64,000 bases of DNA from Xanthocytophaga flava. GTDB lineage: Bacteria; Bacteroidota; Bacteroidia; Cytophagales; 172606-1. Each line of letters begins with the position of its first letter. Within the stretch, counting starts at the first letter, position 1. The position numbers and the translations under genes were made by a program. Positions 51,286 through 60,938 of the stretch are shown here, in pieces. The notes under the pieces were generated by a model. It saw only the letters and a list, made by a program, of their open reading frames with translations, had not been told where the DNA came from and made no database searches. Location of the stretch: NCBI GenBank assembly GCA_030068525.1, contig JASJOS010000004.1:372001-436000 (forward strand), written 5' to 3'.

Positions 51286-53235
51286 CTATTTATAATCAAC
51301 GTATTCTTTCTTAATACTCAGTTTTTTCATTTTGGACTGCAGCGTAGTAGGTGGAATATTCAGCAATTCCGCAGCGCCACCAGACCCCCATATACGGCCA
51401 TTGCATTTTTTTAACACTGTTATAATATGATCTCTTTCGTTTTCATCGATAGTCTTTATACGAAGTTCTTCATTGGGTAAAGCCTTTTCTGTTTGTTGGG
51501 GTGAATGAAATTCTACCTCCTCAATCTGGGGGCCTTTCGTTAGAAGCACACTTCGTTCGATTAGGTGCTCCAACTCCCGCACATTACCTGGCCAATGGTA
51601 AGTCATCAGAGTAGCCAAAACTTTATCGGTTACGCCACTAATCTTTCTTCCCGTTTTTCGGTTATAGTGTTTGATAAAATACGTAGTAAGTACTGGAATG
51701 TCTTCTTTACGCTCCCGTAAAGGCGGAAGGATAATCGGAAAGACATGAAGGCGATAATACAAATCCAATCGGAAACGACCCTGTGCGACTTCCTTTTCCA
51801 GATTGCGGTTAGTTGCTGCAATAATGCGGACATTGATTTTTATGGGCGAACGGCCTCCAATGCGTTCTATTTCTTTTTCCTGTAATACCCGCAATAGTTT
51901 CACCTGTAGTTCTAATGGCATCTCACCGATTTCATCCAAAAAGATAGTTCCTCCAGATGCTTGCTCAAATTTGCCAATTCGTTTTTCAATAGCTCCTGTA
52001 AAAGCTCCTTTTTCATGACCAAACAATTCGGATTCAATCAGGGTAGCAGGTAAGGCCGCACAATTTACCTTAACAAGCGGTTTGTCCTTTCTGGGAGAAA
52101 GTGTATGGATACAATCGGCAATTCTCTCTTTGCCAGTACCACTCTCTCCCAATATCAGGACTGATGTATCTGCAGGGGCAACAAGTGTAATATGATCAAA
52201 TACTTTTAACAACAGATGACTCCTGCCTACAATTCCTTCAAATATATCTGTATCAGTCTGTGTTTCCTCAGGTAATGGAGTGTGTACGGATTCTGGTAAT
52301 ACCTTTATTTCAGTTTTTAGTCTGCTTTCGATTACAGAAGAAAGTAGTGGTTGCAAACAGTTGAAAAGTACGATATGTTCAGCCTTATATGCATCCGGAC
52401 GTCGGCTATAAAAGAAGAAGTAAAATTGATCTCCATTGGATAAAGACACCGGAAGCACACAATGAGAACGCATCTGGAATGTATCCATAATAAGCGTTCG
52501 GATTGAAGGCACTTCGCATAGGTTTGTAAATTGTTCTTCTGTATAGCAGTGTGCGACTGGTTCCAGATGGGTTTTAGCCTGCAATGCATCCAGTTCATGC
52601 TTTTTCAGATTGGTTATAATCATTAGTTCCCTGACTCCCACAATCTGGTATTCATCAAATCCAATTCGCAGAAATCCAGTATCCTGATAAGAAAGGGAGT
52701 TGTGAGCCAGAGGTATGCTTTGTGTTGCCATGTATTCAAAAGGAATAAAGGGTTGCAACACCTGACCTGCTTTCACTAAGGCTTCCTCCCAGCTATTTTT
52801 TTCATCAAATAATGGAATAAGCTGTTTCTGTAACTGAATTTCACGACGCAGGCTGGCTTCATGGCTGAATTGATGACGGTAAAGGGCGATCTCCAATGTA
52901 ATCAATACATCTTTTTCCCGAAAGGGTTTAACTAAAAAGCCATCAGGCTGAGTGGTTTTTGCTTCAGAGAGTATATTCTGATTAAAGTTAGCAGACAGGT
53001 AAACAAACGCAATATTTAGTTCTCTTAATTGTTTTGCCAGGTCAATTCCTGTCAGAGTACCTTTCAGAAAAATATCCAGCAGCACTACATCTGGTTTTTC
53101 TTCTGCAATGAGTTCAAGTGCTCTGGCTACCGAACGGGCTATACCTGTAACCCGATAATTCGCTTTTTCGAGCATTAAACGGATGTCATTGGCTTCAACA
53201 AACTGATCTTCAACTATAAGTATGGTTTCGTTCAT
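51286..53235 (-). CDS. Sigma-54-dependent response regulator, NtrC family (pair 2)
   Basis: The 649-residue protein has a receiver (ILIVEDQFVEANDIRLMLEK, phospho-Asp in VVLLDIFLKG, Lys in GFLVKPFREK), a GAF-like middle (about 145-320), an AAA+ domain with GESGTGKERI (Walker A), GAFTGA and IFLDEIGEMP (Walker B), and a Fis-type HTH (GSGGAAELLNIPPTTLQSKM). It is a close paralogue of 26809-28824. Its ATG overlaps the stop of the TPR kinase gene by 4 nt (ATGA type), so translation is coupled. Walker A has GKER where pair 1 has GKEL, a small difference. Confidence 0.95.
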   Translation of the reverse strand: MNETILIVEDQFVEANDIRLMLEKANYRVTGIARSVARALELIAEEKPDVVLLDIFLKGTLTGIDLAKQLRELNIAFVYLSANFNQNILSEAKTTQPDGFLVKPFREKDVLITLEIALYRHQFSHEASLRREIQLQKQLIPLFDEKNSWEEALVKAGQVLQPFIPFEYMATQSIPLAHNSLSYQDTGFLRIGFDEYQIVGVRELMIITNLKKHELDALQAKTHLEPVAHCYTEEQFTNLCEVPSIRTLIMDTFQMRSHCVLPVSLSNGDQFYFFFYSRRPDAYKAEHIVLFNCLQPLLSSVIESRLKTEIKVLPESVHTPLPEETQTDTDIFEGIVGRSHLLLKVFDHITLVAPADTSVLILGESGTGKERIADCIHTLSPRKDKPLVKVNCAALPATLIESELFGHEKGAFTGAIEKRIGKFEQASGGTIFLDEIGEMPLELQVKLLRVLQEKEIERIGGRSPIKINVRIIAATNRNLEKEVAQGRFRLDLYYRLHVFPIILPPLRERKEDIPVLTTYFIKHYNRKTGRKISGVTDKVLATLMTYHWPGNVRELEHLIERSVLLTKGPQIEEVEFHSPQQTEKALPNEELRIKTIDENERDHIITVLKKCNGRIWGSGGAAELLNIPPTTLQSKMKKLSIKKEYVDYK

Positions 53236-55565
53236 ATAATGGTTTCTGAAGGAAGGTCTGTGTTAATAAGAATATCACTGGCAAGGATAGGATTGAGTCT
53301 ATTGATCTTTTGGTAGACAAAGTCAACGAGAACAGTGGTACCATGATTACTTTCTATACAAACTTTGCCATCTATATCTTCACTTAGTCCACGGATCAGG
53401 CTTACTCCAAGAGAACCTGTTGTATTACTGTCAAAGTTGGCAGGTAATCCAACGCCATTATCCATCACAGCCAAAATATACTGATTGCCATGGGTTTGTT
53501 TGAATGAAATGGTAATCAAACCTTCTCTAGTTCCAGGAAATGCATACTTAATCGAATTGGTAATAACCTCATTTAAAATTAATCCCAGTGGTACAGCATA
53601 AGAAACATCCAGTCTAATGGGGTCAATCTGTATGTCAAACCGAATTCGTTGCCCTGTAGAGAAGATGTCTCGTAAATATTCAACCAGTTCCTGAATGTAA
53701 ACGGGCATATCAATTGCCTCCACACTTTCAGACTGATAGAGTTTTTGATGGATCAGAGAGATTGCCTGTACCCGATGCTGACTGCTGCGGATAGCCAGCA
53801 TAGCGGCCTCATTATTAATATATGCCGACTGAGAATTTAACAGGCTCATCACAATCTGAAGGTTATTTTTTACCCGGTGATGAATCTCTTTCAGCAGCCA
53901 TTCTTTTTCTGTGACCAGACGCTGAAGTGACAGATTTTTGTCATTAATCTCTTTCTGCTGTGCTTCCAGCTTTTTACTATTTCGCTGTTTGGTCAGATAG
54001 CGATTATACAACAAACCGATAATAATGAGCAGCAGAATCACTCCTCCCAAAGTAATATTTCGTAATAGCTTAGCTTGTTTTAGCTGACTTTCTTTCAGAA
54101 GGCTTTGTTTGGTCAATAATAGAATGTTTTGTTGTTGCAATTTAATATTCTGATCTTTTTTTTCAGTTTCATACTGAATTTGTAATTGGGCAATTTGTTG
54201 GCTTTTTGCTTCATTTAAAAGTGAGTCTTTCAGGGCTTTGTAGTGCTGGTAATGTAAAATGGCAGCCGGATAGTTGCCCTGTGCTGAGTCAATCTTAAAG
54301 TGCCACAAATAGTTTTTTGCTAAGGCAGGGAGCAAGCCATCTCTTTGTGCCAGTGCTTTGTGTATTCGTACATATTTTTGAGCCAGCTTATACTGTTGTG
54401 TTGCCAAATAAAAAATAGCCAGCATATCGTAGGCATATATTTGTGTTTCCGCATTTACCTGATTGAATTGGCTAGAAAGCTGGTGTAATTGGCCACAATA
54501 ATAGTGTGCCTGCTTATACTGTTTAAGCCGTAGGTGAAGGTCTATGAAATTACTAAAATTAATGATGCGCCTGGTAATATCATCAATAGGATAATTTTTG
54601 ATAACATTCTGTTGGTATACAAGTGCTTCTTCCAGTCGGTTAAGATATACAAATGTCCGAACAATGTTGGCAGTGAGCATATGAATGGTAATAAGATCAT
54701 GGTGCTGCTGAGCAACGCCAATCGATTTTTTAAAGTAATGATTGGCCTGTTCAAATTCTTTGATTTCGTAGTAGATTATTCCCAGCCGATTATAAATCGT
54801 TGCCATCTGCATAGAGGAACCATCCAGTCGTTCAGCCGTTTTAACAGCCAGCAAGCCATACCGGATCGCCTCCTTGTAATCTCCCAGTGACATATTTACA
54901 GTTCCTAAAAGGTCATAAACACCGTGTAGTGGCAGATAGCCAATGGATTGATAAAGTTTCAGCGATTGCTTGAGTGCTAGTAATGCTTTTGAACTCTGTC
55001 CTTCAAGCTCATATAGATCACCTAGTTCTTTTAAACCATTGGCTTGCTTAAGTTTATTGCCTGCCTGAGTAAAAGCCTCTAGCCCTAGTTGGCTCAATCG
55101 TATTCTTTCTGCTATATCTATTTCTGAAACTGTATAATAGCCACCTAGTTCAAAGTAGGCCTCACCCAGATCTGCCAGGTTATTATTATTCTTCAGAATT
55201 TGAATGGCTTTGTAGACTAGTGGTTTTCCCTTTTCAGGTTTTCCCTGTTTGCAATAGATCATCGCCAACATCCGATACGTATTTCCCTGTCCTTTGGGAT
55301 ATTTCAGTGCAATACTCAGCGCCTCTGCCTGTTGAAGCATTGAGATCACACTATCCAGTCGGGATGAGGCGACATTCGGATTGAAGAAATAGTAGGCACC
55401 TATATCGTATAGCAGCTGGACACGATTGGTATCTGCTTTACTTTTTTTGTAGGCAGATACTAATTCCGGATACGATCTGCTATGTTCTATCTGAGCAACA
55501 ACAGGTAAAACCCCGCATAGTAAAATGCTACATAGCAAAAAGCCAATTCTAGTCAGCAGTTTCAT
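53232..55565 (-). CDS. TPR-containing sensor histidine kinase, HisKA_2 type (pair 2)
   Basis: The 777-residue protein has a signal segment (FLLCSILLCGVLPVVAQ), a TPR array (about 30-480; YPKGQGNTYRMLAMIYCKQG, YKEAIRYGLLAVKTAE), one span (NITLGGVILLLIIIGLLYNR, about 508-528), a coiled coil, HisKA_2 with EIHHRVKNNLQIVMSLLNSQ, and an ATPase domain (LILNEVITNSIKYAFP, VMDNGVGLPA). It shares order and motifs with 24666-26828. It should phosphorylate the overlapping NtrC-type regulator. The periplasmic TPRs probably receive the signal through another protein. Confidence 0.95.
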   Translation of the reverse strand: MKLLTRIGFLLCSILLCGVLPVVAQIEHSRSYPELVSAYKKSKADTNRVQLLYDIGAYYFFNPNVASSRLDSVISMLQQAEALSIALKYPKGQGNTYRMLAMIYCKQGKPEKGKPLVYKAIQILKNNNNLADLGEAYFELGGYYTVSEIDIAERIRLSQLGLEAFTQAGNKLKQANGLKELGDLYELEGQSSKALLALKQSLKLYQSIGYLPLHGVYDLLGTVNMSLGDYKEAIRYGLLAVKTAERLDGSSMQMATIYNRLGIIYYEIKEFEQANHYFKKSIGVAQQHHDLITIHMLTANIVRTFVYLNRLEEALVYQQNVIKNYPIDDITRRIINFSNFIDLHLRLKQYKQAHYYCGQLHQLSSQFNQVNAETQIYAYDMLAIFYLATQQYKLAQKYVRIHKALAQRDGLLPALAKNYLWHFKIDSAQGNYPAAILHYQHYKALKDSLLNEAKSQQIAQLQIQYETEKKDQNIKLQQQNILLLTKQSLLKESQLKQAKLLRNITLGGVILLLIIIGLLYNRYLTKQRNSKKLEAQQKEINDKNLSLQRLVTEKEWLLKEIHHRVKNNLQIVMSLLNSQSAYINNEAAMLAIRSSQHRVQAISLIHQKLYQSESVEAIDMPVYIQELVEYLRDIFSTGQRIRFDIQIDPIRLDVSYAVPLGLILNEVITNSIKYAFPGTREGLITISFKQTHGNQYILAVMDNGVGLPANFDSNTTGSLGVSLIRGLSEDIDGKVCIESNHGTTVLVDFVYQKINRLNPILASDILINTDLPSETII

Positions 55566-55757
55566 GGGTTTTCATTTTTTTCTTTTAGTTCATAAAACAG
55601 GCCATTCATTGCAGGTGATCCCCCTAAAAATACAATTACGCTAGCTGAATAGATATAAATCCCTGTATATGAGAGCTTATATAGTTTGAATTGAGCCTTG
55701 AAAGTTTACATACACCCACAATCCATCTGCTCTCCCCATCGAATATACAACTTATCC

Positions 55758-55805
55758 ACCACTATATTTCGTTGTGTGGCTCGTTGTACAACGAAATATA
55801 GTGGT
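55758..55805. promoter_or_regulatory. 18-bp perfect inverted repeat upstream of the pair-2 kinase
   Basis: ACCACTATATTTCGTTGT (55758-55775) and its exact reverse complement (55788-55805) enclose a 12-nt spacer. It lies 193 bp before the start of the TPR kinase gene and about 270 bp before the divergent hydrolase start. There is no T tract, so an operator or cruciform is more likely than a terminator. The rest of the 508-bp gap 55566-56073 holds no supported gene. Confidence 0.6.
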
Positions 55806-56073
55806 AGCAATAATCTATAACCACTCACAAATATCTGATATACAGATATTTAACTATATGGCATCCTTTTTGGCATCTGCAGCCTACAAAGTAACTAACA
55901 TAATCTGATAGGATGCCTTGTTTTTCTGGTCTGTTAATCCCCATAGAAGCAAAAGACTATTTCCGGTTGCATTGCAGAAGATTGTTTTGCGTGTAGCCTA
56001 TCTAGTCAGATGTATCCAGCTAGACTTTTTTGAATTACTAGTAAATAAAACCACAATCCTAAAAAGTAACGAT

Positions 56074-56847
56074 ATGAAAACCATCGTCTTCATCACAGGT
56101 GCATTTGTCAGTAATAGTAGTTGGGATAAGTGGAAGAAATATTTTGAAAGCAATGGATTTGCCACTATGGCCCCTGCCTGGCCTCATAAAGATGCTCCGG
56201 CAGAAGTGCTGCGAAACCGGCATCCGGATGCAGAAATAGCTTCTAACCGCCTGGCAGAGCTGACCAATTATTATGCTGACCTGGTCAGTCAATTGCCAGA
56301 AAAACCTATCCTGATTGGCCACTCTATCGGAGGTCTGTTGGTTCAACTCCTGCTGCAACGTGGCTTGGGATCTATGGGCATTGCCATTCATTCGGTTCCT
56401 CCTCAGGGCGTATTTACCTTTAAGTTTTCCTTTTTAAAGGCAGGTTGGGGAGCACTGGGTTTCTTTACACCAACGAAGGAAACGTATATGATGTCATTCA
56501 GTGAATGGCAGTATGGGTTTACCAATGGCATGTCAATAGAAGAACAAAAAGAATCCTATTATGCATTTGCCATTCCTGAGTCAAAACTAATTGTACGGGA
56601 TACCATCACAGCGGCAGCTAAAGTAGATTTTGATCGACCCCATGCACCTCTGCTACTCATTTCTGGCAGTACAGACCATACCATTCCGGCATCTCTCAAC
56701 TATTCAAATTATCGGAAATACAAAAACAGTCCATCTATCACCGATTACAAAGAATTTGAAGGACGTAACCATTTTGTATTAGGCCAGCCTACCTGGCAGG
56801 AAAATGCCAACTATATACTGAACTGGATCAACAAGATCAGTCAATAA
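56074..56847 (+). CDS. Alpha/beta hydrolase
   Basis: I chose the ATG at 56074 (MKTIVFITGAFVSNSSWDKW, 257 residues), where family similarity begins; the upstream frame from 55918 adds 52 unfamily-like residues. Landmarks are FITGAFVSNSSW (oxyanion region), the nucleophile Ser in LIGHSIGG, the acid near LLISGSTDHTIPA and the His in GRNHFVLGQ. It is of the type that hydrolyses small esters or lactones; the substrate is unknown. The next hydrolase gene starts 92 bp downstream, so it may open the catabolic cluster. Confidence 0.88.
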   Translation: MKTIVFITGAFVSNSSWDKWKKYFESNGFATMAPAWPHKDAPAEVLRNRHPDAEIASNRLAELTNYYADLVSQLPEKPILIGHSIGGLLVQLLLQRGLGSMGIAIHSVPPQGVFTFKFSFLKAGWGALGFFTPTKETYMMSFSEWQYGFTNGMSIEEQKESYYAFAIPESKLIVRDTITAAAKVDFDRPHAPLLLISGSTDHTIPASLNYSNYRKYKNSPSITDYKEFEGRNHFVLGQPTWQENANYILNWINKISQ

Positions 56848-56939
56848 GCAGGTCTTGCACTTGGACAAGGTAGATTCCATGATTCTGCTCTTAAAACCAT
56901 ACCTATTATCCATTTATTCACTTCCTAACCAACGTAACA

Positions 56940-57959
56940 ATGAATACTATTCACCCCCTTTATGCCTTTACCAGAACAACTAGACTGGTTATACGCACTA
57001 TGTTTGTTTTACTAATAGCTGCTATGACTTCCTGTACGAGTCCACAGGAAAAGAAAGAAACAGATTCAGATACAACTTCAGTTATAGTTCAGACTACTGA
57101 AGCTATTGAGCCTGCGTCCCCTCCGGCTAATTTTAAACACCAGACAGCTCATGTAAACGGAGTAAATATTCACTATGTGATCGGAGGTCAGGGCGAACCT
57201 CTAGTATTAGTACACGGATTTGGACAAAACTGGTACATGTGGAATCGTCTATTGCCAGAGCTTTCCAAGCATTTTACTGTGATTGCTCCTGACCTGAGAG
57301 GAGTTGGAGAATCTGATAAACCGGCTGAAGGATACGATAAAAAGACCATGGCAACAGATATTCATGAGTTAGTAAAAACGTTGGGTTACAAAAGCATAAA
57401 CCTTGCCGGTCATGATATTGGGTTGATGGTGGCCTATGCGTATGCTGTACAGTATGGCCCGGAAGTGAAAAAAGTAGCTCTAATGGATGCCTTACTTCCT
57501 GGTATTGAACCGGTATGGAAGCAGATTTCTACAACGGTCTGGCACTTCGGCTTTTTTGCAAGACCTATTGCCGGTGATCTGGTTGCCGGACACGAAAGAG
57601 AATTCCTGGTCGATTTCTGGCCTCAGGTTGGATATGTAAAGAATCCATTCACCAAGGAAGAAGTCGATGAGTTTGTCCGGGCTTATGCCACAAAGGGATC
57701 TACTACGGGAAGTTTTCACTGGTTTGGGTCTTTCCCACAGGATGTAGAGGATAACCATGCATTTATGAAGAAGAAACTGCAAATGCCTTTACTTGCTATG
57801 GGTGGTGAACATTTTAGTGCGCCCTTCCTTGCAGATCATTCCCGACTAGTAGCCACAAACGTAACGGAAACAAAGATTATGGGTGCAGGGCACTGGCTTG
57901 TACAAGAACAAACTGAACAGGTACAAAAAGGATTACTGAATTTTTTCCTGAATAAATAA
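56940..57959 (+). CDS. Alpha/beta hydrolase of the epoxide-hydrolase/dehalogenase type, lipoprotein
   Basis: The 339-residue protein has a lipoprotein signal (FVLLIAAMTSC, Cys32) and a linker rich in Thr/Ser. Its catalytic domain has LVHGFGQNWYMWNRLLPELS, APDLRGVGESDKP and nucleophile Asp159 in LAGHDIG instead of Ser, which marks epoxide hydrolases and haloalkane/haloacetate dehalogenases. The His is in GAGHWLVQEQ. It should act on the periplasmic side or at the outer membrane. It precedes the amidohydrolase gene by 24 bp and is surely co-transcribed with it. Confidence 0.9.
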   Translation: MNTIHPLYAFTRTTRLVIRTMFVLLIAAMTSCTSPQEKKETDSDTTSVIVQTTEAIEPASPPANFKHQTAHVNGVNIHYVIGGQGEPLVLVHGFGQNWYMWNRLLPELSKHFTVIAPDLRGVGESDKPAEGYDKKTMATDIHELVKTLGYKSINLAGHDIGLMVAYAYAVQYGPEVKKVALMDALLPGIEPVWKQISTTVWHFGFFARPIAGDLVAGHEREFLVDFWPQVGYVKNPFTKEEVDEFVRAYATKGSTTGSFHWFGSFPQDVEDNHAFMKKKLQMPLLAMGGEHFSAPFLADHSRLVATNVTETKIMGAGHWLVQEQTEQVQKGLLNFFLNK

Positions 57960-57983
57960 ACGGGGCTTAAACAGAATCTCATT

Positions 57984-59747
57984 ATGTATCGATTATTCCT
58001 TTTACCGTTTCTGTTTGCTACGCTCTTAGGTGTTGCTCAGAACAAAGCAGATCTGATTATCTACAATGGCAAAATAGCGACAATGGTCAAGCCTGATGAA
58101 TTCCATCAGGCAGTTGCCATCAAAGATGGTATTATCCAGGATGTAGGTAGCTCTCAGAAAATGCTTTCCCTTTATAAAAGTGCTAAGACCGTTTTGATTG
58201 ATGCCAAAGGCAAAACAGTAGTTCCGGGCTTAAATGATAGCCATATCCATATTATTCGGGAAGGATTGCACTTTAACAGTGAGCTCCGGTGGGATGGTGT
58301 AAAAACATTAAAGAGAGCCATGGAAATGCTGAAAGAACAGGCCGCCCGAACTCCTCCGGGTGTATGGATCAAAGTGATTGGTGGCTGGAATGAATTTCAG
58401 TTTGCAGAAAAGCGTCAGCCTACTATTGATGAAATTAATGAAGCCGTTCCTGACAAACCCGTTTTTATTACCTATTTATATGGCAAAGCGTTTCTAAACA
58501 AAAAAGGCATCCAGGTATTGGGTTACACCAAAGATACCCATTATGAGGGTAGTCTCATCGAACTGGATAGTCATGGAGAGCCAACCGGAATTATGTATGC
58601 CAAAGAGACTCCTAAAGCTATTTATACTACACTAGCCTTGACAACCCGGCTTTCGGAAGATGAACGCCGAAACAGCACACTACAGTTTTATCGGGAATTG
58701 AATCGTTTTGGGTTAACCAGCGCCGTTGATGCAGCCGGAGGAGGACAAAACTTCCCGGATGACTATGGGGTAGCACTCACACTAGCCAGACAGGGAAAAC
58801 TTACCTTACGAACTTCGTACTACTTATTTGCTCAGCAAAAAGGCAAAGAGTTACAAGACTATGAAAAATGGGTAGTATCTACTCATCCCCGAAAAAATGA
58901 TCATATGCTTCTTGCTCATGGATTTTCTCCTGAAGGAGCAGGAGAAAATATGGTAGCTACAGCAGCCGATTTTGAAAATTTCCTTGAGCCCCGAATTGTA
59001 CTGTCTGATGAGATGGAAGGCGATTTAGAGCCTGTAATCCGGTTGCTTGTAAAAAATCGCTGGCCGTTTCGCCTGCATGCTACCTATGCCGAATCCATTG
59101 AACGAATGCTGGCTGTATTTGAAAAGGTCGATAGGGAAATTCCTTTTAATGGATTACGCTGGTGTTTTGATCATGCCGAAACCATTACCGAACCACAGCT
59201 GGCACGCGTAAAAAAGCTGGGAGGAGGTATTGCTGTTCAGTTCCGCATGTATTTTCAGGGAGAACTCTATGAAAAGATGTATGGAAAGCCAGCAACTCAA
59301 ATTCCCCCAATTAAGAAGATGCTTGCTATGGGAATTCCTGTAGGAATGGGCACAGACGCCCCAAGAATCTCTACCTATAATCCATGGATGGCCTTGCACT
59401 GGCTCATTAGTGGCAAAACAATTGGGGATATGCAGTTCTGGCCTAAAGAACAGGTGCTGGATCGTTTCACAGCCTTATCACTCTATACATCAGGTAGTGC
59501 ATGGTTTTCCGGAGAGGAAAATGATAAAGGAAAAATTGTCAAAGGTATGTATGGAGATGTTGCCATTTTATCTGATGACTATTTCTCTATTAGTGTAGAA
59601 ACCGTCAGGCAAATCGAATCGATACTAACCATCGTCAATGGCAATATTGTGTATGCATCAGGTGAATACAAACAATATTGCCCTGTATTACCTGCAGTAA
59701 TCCCGGAATGGTCTCCTGTCAGGCACTTTGGAGGCTACCAGAAGTAG
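57984..59747 (+). CDS. YtcJ-type amidohydrolase (Amidohydro_3), secreted
   Basis: The 587-residue protein has a signal peptide (FLLPFLFATLLGVAQ) followed by a metal-dependent amidohydrolase fold: DLIIYNGKIATMVKPDEFHQ and VVPGLNDSHIHIIREGLHFN (HxH at the end of strand 1). Later metal or catalytic positions lie at RLHATYAES, CFDHAETI and MGTDAPRISTYNPW (the Asp after strand 8). Members cleave amide or related C-N bonds in cyclic or N-substituted compounds. The tail GDVAILSDDYF is the usual end of the composite beta domain. Its stop codon is inside a terminator hairpin. Confidence 0.92.
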   Translation: MYRLFLLPFLFATLLGVAQNKADLIIYNGKIATMVKPDEFHQAVAIKDGIIQDVGSSQKMLSLYKSAKTVLIDAKGKTVVPGLNDSHIHIIREGLHFNSELRWDGVKTLKRAMEMLKEQAARTPPGVWIKVIGGWNEFQFAEKRQPTIDEINEAVPDKPVFITYLYGKAFLNKKGIQVLGYTKDTHYEGSLIELDSHGEPTGIMYAKETPKAIYTTLALTTRLSEDERRNSTLQFYRELNRFGLTSAVDAAGGGQNFPDDYGVALTLARQGKLTLRTSYYLFAQQKGKELQDYEKWVVSTHPRKNDHMLLAHGFSPEGAGENMVATAADFENFLEPRIVLSDEMEGDLEPVIRLLVKNRWPFRLHATYAESIERMLAVFEKVDREIPFNGLRWCFDHAETITEPQLARVKKLGGGIAVQFRMYFQGELYEKMYGKPATQIPPIKKMLAMGIPVGMGTDAPRISTYNPWMALHWLISGKTIGDMQFWPKEQVLDRFTALSLYTSGSAWFSGEENDKGKIVKGMYGDVAILSDDYFSISVETVRQIESILTIVNGNIVYASGEYKQYCPVLPAVIPEWSPVRHFGGYQK

Positions 59748-59768
59748 CCTTGAGGCTACTTCTTTTTC
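59742..59768 (+). terminator. Terminator overlapping the amidohydrolase stop codon
   Basis: AAGTAGCC (59742-59749) pairs with GGCTACTT (59754-59761) around TTGA, followed by a TCTTTTT tract. The stop TAG lies in the left arm. It should split the cluster into two transcripts or reduce read-through. Confidence 0.8.
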
Positions 59769-59853
59769 AGTACATGTTGCAATACGATAGAAATCTGATT
59801 AGGTCAGGCTGCATCTGCAATTCATAAAACAACTACCTCTACCCCTTTATGCC

Positions 59854-60864
59854 ATGAAACAGTTATATCATTTTTTTACAATAATAGCCTTTCTCCTATT
59901 TTTTCTGTCTGATCTGGCAGTGGCTCAGTTTCCCTTACCCCCTCAGGTTCCCATCTGGGATGCGAACACAGTAGAATTAACGCTCCACAAAATTACAACC
60001 GATGTATATGCTATTCTACCCAAAACAGCAGAAGCCGAAACCACCAAAGGTATCCCCCAAGCCACAACAGGCGGATTTGTGATTGGTGAAAAAGGTGTTT
60101 TACTGATTGAAACCATGCTTACCAAACGCTTATTTGATCAGCAGATGAAACTTGTGCGATCTGTAACAAATAAGCCTATTCTATATGCAGTAAACACGAG
60201 TGATCATGGAGATCATTGTTTTACCAATTACTTATTGCCTGCTTCAACTACAATTATTCAGAATGAGTTTGCAAAAGAAAACCTGGCCAAAAACTATGAG
60301 AATATAAAACAGTTTATGGTCAGGTTATTTGGCAAAAATCGAGGTATCGAAGAATCTGTATACAGGCCTGCTGACCTTACCATTGCTAAAAACACTACAC
60401 TTACTCTGGATCTGGGTGGTGGAAAAATAGTAAAATTTATCAATGGTGGTACCGCGCAATCTCCGGCGGATCTATTTGTCTGGATGCCATCGTCTAAGGT
60501 TTTTTGGGCAGGTAACCCTTTTATTGGAGAAAGTCCAACTATTCCGTGGTTGTTTGACGGATACTTTCTTGAACCCGCTGATAATCTAAAAAAGATCTAT
60601 GACTTTCTACCGGAAGACGCTATTGTAATACCCGGACATGGACGAATTACCAATAAGACTGGAATAAAATATACCCTGGACTATGTCACATCGCTAAAAG
60701 CTACTATTGAGGATGCCATTAGTAAAGGATTGACACTGGAACAGACCGGGCAGTCGGTAAAGATGAGTGAATACAATAAAGGATATGTCCTTTTTGACTG
60801 GCTGCATTTCAATTTTAACCTTCCGAATGCTTACAAAGATATTCAAAGGGTTAAAAGTAAATAG
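59854..60864 (+). CDS. Metallo-beta-lactamase-fold protein with degenerate metal motif, secreted
   Basis: The 336-residue protein has a signal peptide (cut near AVAQF). The fold is recognisable: GGFVIGEKGVLLIETMLTKR, then NTSDHGDHCFTNYLLP, FINGGTAQSPADLFVWMPSS and VIPGHGRITNKTG. In classical enzymes the first stretch is HxHxDH; here it is SxHxDH-like (S-D-H-G-D-H), the later His of the HTPGD-type stretch is Gln (TAQSPAD), and the Asp of TGD is Asn (AGNPF). It may use one metal, another chemistry, or just bind. It lies between the amidohydrolase and the porin genes. Confidence 0.85.
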   Translation: MKQLYHFFTIIAFLLFFLSDLAVAQFPLPPQVPIWDANTVELTLHKITTDVYAILPKTAEAETTKGIPQATTGGFVIGEKGVLLIETMLTKRLFDQQMKLVRSVTNKPILYAVNTSDHGDHCFTNYLLPASTTIIQNEFAKENLAKNYENIKQFMVRLFGKNRGIEESVYRPADLTIAKNTTLTLDLGGGKIVKFINGGTAQSPADLFVWMPSSKVFWAGNPFIGESPTIPWLFDGYFLEPADNLKKIYDFLPEDAIVIPGHGRITNKTGIKYTLDYVTSLKATIEDAISKGLTLEQTGQSVKMSEYNKGYVLFDWLHFNFNLPNAYKDIQRVKSK

Positions 60865-60938
60865 ACCTTCTTTTAAAAAGATCGGATCAGGTTTTAGTAG
60901 TCTTTCTCCCATTATCCCCTATCCAAACGCCTCAGTCA

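Noticed and set aside
55918-56073. N-terminal extension of the hydrolase from the first possible ATG
   Set aside because: The 52 extra residues show no signal peptide or family similarity; similarity begins at the ATG at 56074.
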